Positions 24,781 to 25,085 of a stretch of DNA of 25,085 bases are shown here, one piece after another. Position 1 is the stretch's first letter, and the number at the start of each line of letters is the position of its first letter. The position numbers and the translations under genes were made by a program. Origin of the DNA: a virus; the IMG/VR virus record IMGVR_UViG_3300035228_001772, positions 1 through 25,085 of that record; one strand, 5' to 3'. The notes beneath the pieces were generated by a model. The model was not told the origin of the DNA. It saw only the letters and a list, made by a program, of their open reading frames with translations, and ran no database searches.

Positions 24781-25085
24781 CTAGAACACTTTTACGTTAT
24801 ATTTTTCTTTGAAATCCAGTGCATCACCCCAATCATTGACCATTGGTTTCCCTTTTATGTTCAATGAAGTATTCAATAGTACAGGACAATCGGTAACACG
24901 ATACCACTCTTCCAATATTGGTCTTAGAATGCTATCAGAAGTCTCAGGCACTGTTTGTACTCTTGCACTATTATCGACGTGTACAGCAGCAGGAATCTCC
25001 TCAGAACGCAGACACTGATAGACATATGACATATACCTAGAGTGGGAATGCTTCATGTCAAAATAATCTTGACAATACTCCTCTA
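24781..25085 (-). CDS. Carbamoyltransferase, C-terminal part (cut by window edge)
   Basis: About 100 C-terminal residues are present and the frame is open to the window edge; upstream of the internal Met at 25056 it continues with EEYCQDYFD, so that Met is not the start. The sequence has marks of the C-terminal domain of NodU/TobZ-type carbamoyltransferases, which move a carbamoyl group from carbamoyl phosphate via carbamoyl-AMP to a sugar hydroxyl: IPAAVHVDNSARVQTV (family V-D-G-[TS]-A-R-x-Q-T-V) and PVLLNTSLNIKGKPMV (family P-[VL]-L-[LV]-N-T-S-F-N). It ends shortly after DWGDALDFKE. Carbamoyltransferases are recurrent in cyanophages; the substrate is unknown. The adjacent glycosyltransferase suggests a joint sugar-modification step. 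The N-terminal catalytic region is outside the window. Confidence 0.88.
   Translation of the reverse strand, partial: EEYCQDYFDMKHSHSRYMSYVYQCLRSEEIPAAVHVDNSARVQTVPETSDSILRPILEEWYRVTDCPVLLNTSLNIKGKPMVNDWGDALDFKEKYNVKVF

Noticed and set aside
24781-25056. A separate 91-residue protein starting at Met 25056
   Set aside because: The frame continues upstream to the window edge with EEYCQDYFD, which fits the carbamoyltransferase family, so the gene is cut by the window rather than starting here.

Overview
The window reads as part of the late (virion) region of a T4-like marine cyanophage, a myovirus of Prochlorococcus or Synechococcus. The grounds are: a baseplate-wedge gene order gp25-gp6-gp7-like-unknown-gp8, strongly expanded virion proteins, tail-fibre proteins of the type starting MTAPVLQFKRGN, candidate late promoters of the T4-late form NATAAATA, an AT-rich base composition by eye, and an upstream carbamoyltransferase plus glycosyltransferase as found in many cyanomyoviruses. 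No tRNA, rRNA, CRISPR array or insertion sequence was seen. All supported genes lie on the minus strand, so transcription runs from high to low coordinates.

From 25085 down to about 23745 lies an accessory block: the C-terminal end of a NodU-type carbamoyltransferase (cut by the window edge), a GT-A-fold glycosyltransferase with a DSD motif, and a 54-residue conserved-type small protein. The last stop codon sits inside the loop of a rho-independent terminator (23745-23772). Directly beyond it a late-promoter-like GATAAATA (23725-23732) starts the baseplate block.

From 23704 down to 1614 lies the baseplate-wedge operon: gp25 (GTG start), gp6, a 2744-residue gp7-like protein, a 965-residue protein of unknown identity, an enlarged gp8 (509 residues), and a 2355-residue baseplate/tail protein with a DUF4815-like N-terminus. 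Neighbouring genes overlap by 1-4 bases or are separated by only 4-25 bases. A second late-promoter-like motif (CATAAATA) lies just ahead of gp8. In T4 these proteins form the six wedges around the baseplate hub. Here the same core carries thousands of extra residues built from recurrent beta-type sequence modules, several shared between neighbouring genes.

From 1617 down to 1 lies a tail-tip/fibre block of small genes: a basic 48-residue protein, a 67-residue coiled-coil protein, a 113-residue beta-rich protein, a 119-residue fibre-like protein, and the start of a tail-fibre-like protein cut by the window edge. A perfect TATAAATA late promoter (511-518) precedes the last gene and AATAAATA (1241-1248) precedes the 113-residue gene.

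The most interesting feature is the modular expansion of the baseplate. Four short sequence modules recur, diverged, in the gp7-like, 965-residue, gp8 and 2355-residue proteins; a YHYH-like domain lacking its name-giving histidines sits in the middle of the gp7-like protein; and a module is tandemly triplicated at that protein's C-terminus.
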